Source: Embleya sp040629175 | GTDB lineage: Bacteria > Actinomycetota > Actinomycetes > Streptomycetales > Streptomycetaceae | Reading direction: 5' to 3' | Length of the DNA stretch: 64,000 nt | NCBI RefSeq assembly: GCF_040629175.1 | Contig: NZ_JBEXUX010000005.1 | Coordinates: 1-64,000 of the forward strand | In this document: positions 63,494 through 64,000 of the stretch, in pieces | Numbering within the stretch: position 1 is the first letter of the stretch | How the letters are laid out: every line of letters starts with the position of its first letter | The notes under the pieces: model-generated | What the model saw: the letters and a program-made list of their open reading frames with translations, nothing else | The model's database searches: none | Told to the model about the DNA's origin: nothing | Made by a program: the position numbers and the translations under genes

Positions 63494-64000
63494 GTGAGTA
63501 TTGCAGCCGCGTCCCATCTGTCCCCGGCCTTCCCGAATCGTGCCTCCTGGGGTACGGCGAACAAGCTGCGTGCGTGGCAGCAGGGGGCCTTGGACACCTA
63601 TCTCGAACGGCAGCCTCGGGACTTTCTCGCGGTGGCCACGCCGGGTGCCGGCAAGACGACGTTCGCGTTGCGGATCGCCTCGGAGTTGCTGGAGGCGCAC
63701 GTGATCCATCAGGTCACCATCGTTGCGCCGACCGAGCATCTCAAGAAGCAGTGGGCCGAGGCCGCGGCACGCATAGGTCTGCGGATCGACCCGAATTATT
63801 CGAGTTCGTCGGGGCCGGTGTCGCGGGAGTATCACGGGATCGCGGTCACCTACGCGGGTGTCGGCGTGCATCCGATGTTGCATCGGCGGCGGGTGGAGAA
63901 CCGTAAGACGCTGGTGATCCTGGATGAGATCCACCACGCGGGCGACAGCAAGTCGTGGGGCGAGGCGTGCATGGAGGCGTTCGAGCCGGCGACGCGCCGG
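63494..64000 (+). CDS. superfamily-2 DEAD/DEAH-box helicase, N-terminal part
   Basis: 169 codons are visible from GTG 63494; the frame is open to the window edge, so the gene is incomplete. Q-motif-like ANKLRAWQQGALDTYLE precedes Walker A ATPGAGKTTFALRIA (about 48-62), motif Ia VTIVAPTEHLKKQW and the DEAH-type box LVILDEIHHAGDSKSWGE (DEIHH, 144-148). This resembles the UvrB/RecG-like 'type III restriction/helicase' fold of actinobacterial DNA helicases. The motor's second half, and so its real class, lies outside the window. Confidence 0.88.
   Translation, partial: MSIAAASHLSPAFPNRASWGTANKLRAWQQGALDTYLERQPRDFLAVATPGAGKTTFALRIASELLEAHVIHQVTIVAPTEHLKKQWAEAAARIGLRIDPNYSSSSGPVSREYHGIAVTYAGVGVHPMLHRRRVENRKTLVILDEIHHAGDSKSWGEACMEAFEPATRR

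Overview
The window is a high-GC actinobacterial chromosome segment. The gene set and order (end of an rRNA operon, MoxR/DUF58 cluster, mtrA-mtrB-lpqB, comF, long-form hpf, a LuxR-type regulator, secA, NAD-glutamate dehydrogenase, two receptor-type Ser/Thr kinases, prfB, ftsEX, smpB-ssrA, hupA, murA) match the conserved core backbone of Streptomycetales as I remember it. GTG starts, 4-nt gene overlaps and strong GC3 fit this. I cannot name a genus from the sequence alone; Streptomyces, Kitasatospora, Embleya and Yinghuangia are all possible.

Layout: 1-2036 holds the 3' part of a 5S rRNA gene, its terminator, a repeat-rich gene desert and a decayed LuxR-type regulator. 2037-7499 (minus) is an overlapping operon for a membrane protein, DUF4129, DUF4350, MoxR ATPase and DUF58. 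7884-20937 is mostly core: MtrAB-LpqB envelope signalling, ComF, ribosome hibernation factor, NarL-type regulator, a YcaQ-like crosslink DNA glycosylase with a LexA/SOS box, an acetyltransferase, SecA and two small conserved proteins. 20964-28000 carries a HAD phosphatase, a DJ-1/PfpI protein, the 1,627-residue NAD-glutamate dehydrogenase and a small membrane protein. 28255-33097 (minus) is a carbohydrate ABC importer operon whose first permease carries an unusual extracytoplasmic domain insertion. Then come a serine hydroxymethyltransferase, an FHA/FtsK-like protein, two membrane Ser/Thr kinases and prfB.

42871-54206 holds a repetitive surface protein with a sortase-type LAXTG end, a zinc-ribbon membrane peptide, ftsE-ftsX with an M23 endopeptidase (a divisome hydrolase module), smpB and ssrA (trans-translation), malic enzyme, HU, MurA, a VanZ-like protein, AlgH and DUF3039. 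54567-59717 is a three-subunit molybdenum hydroxylase and an MFS transporter. 59865-63361 is a two-gene accessory operon: a STAND-type NTPase with TPRs overlapping an APH-like kinase. The start of a superfamily-2 helicase runs off the right edge.

No CRISPR array, tRNA, insertion sequence, prophage or biosynthetic cluster was seen. The strongest leads for new biology are the STAND NTPase/APH-like kinase pair, the MalF-P2-like domain in the ABC permease, the SOS-controlled YcaQ homologue, the kinase with a predicted extracellular propeller, and the 9-residue-repeat surface protein. All functions are inferred from motifs and recalled family features; no searches were run.
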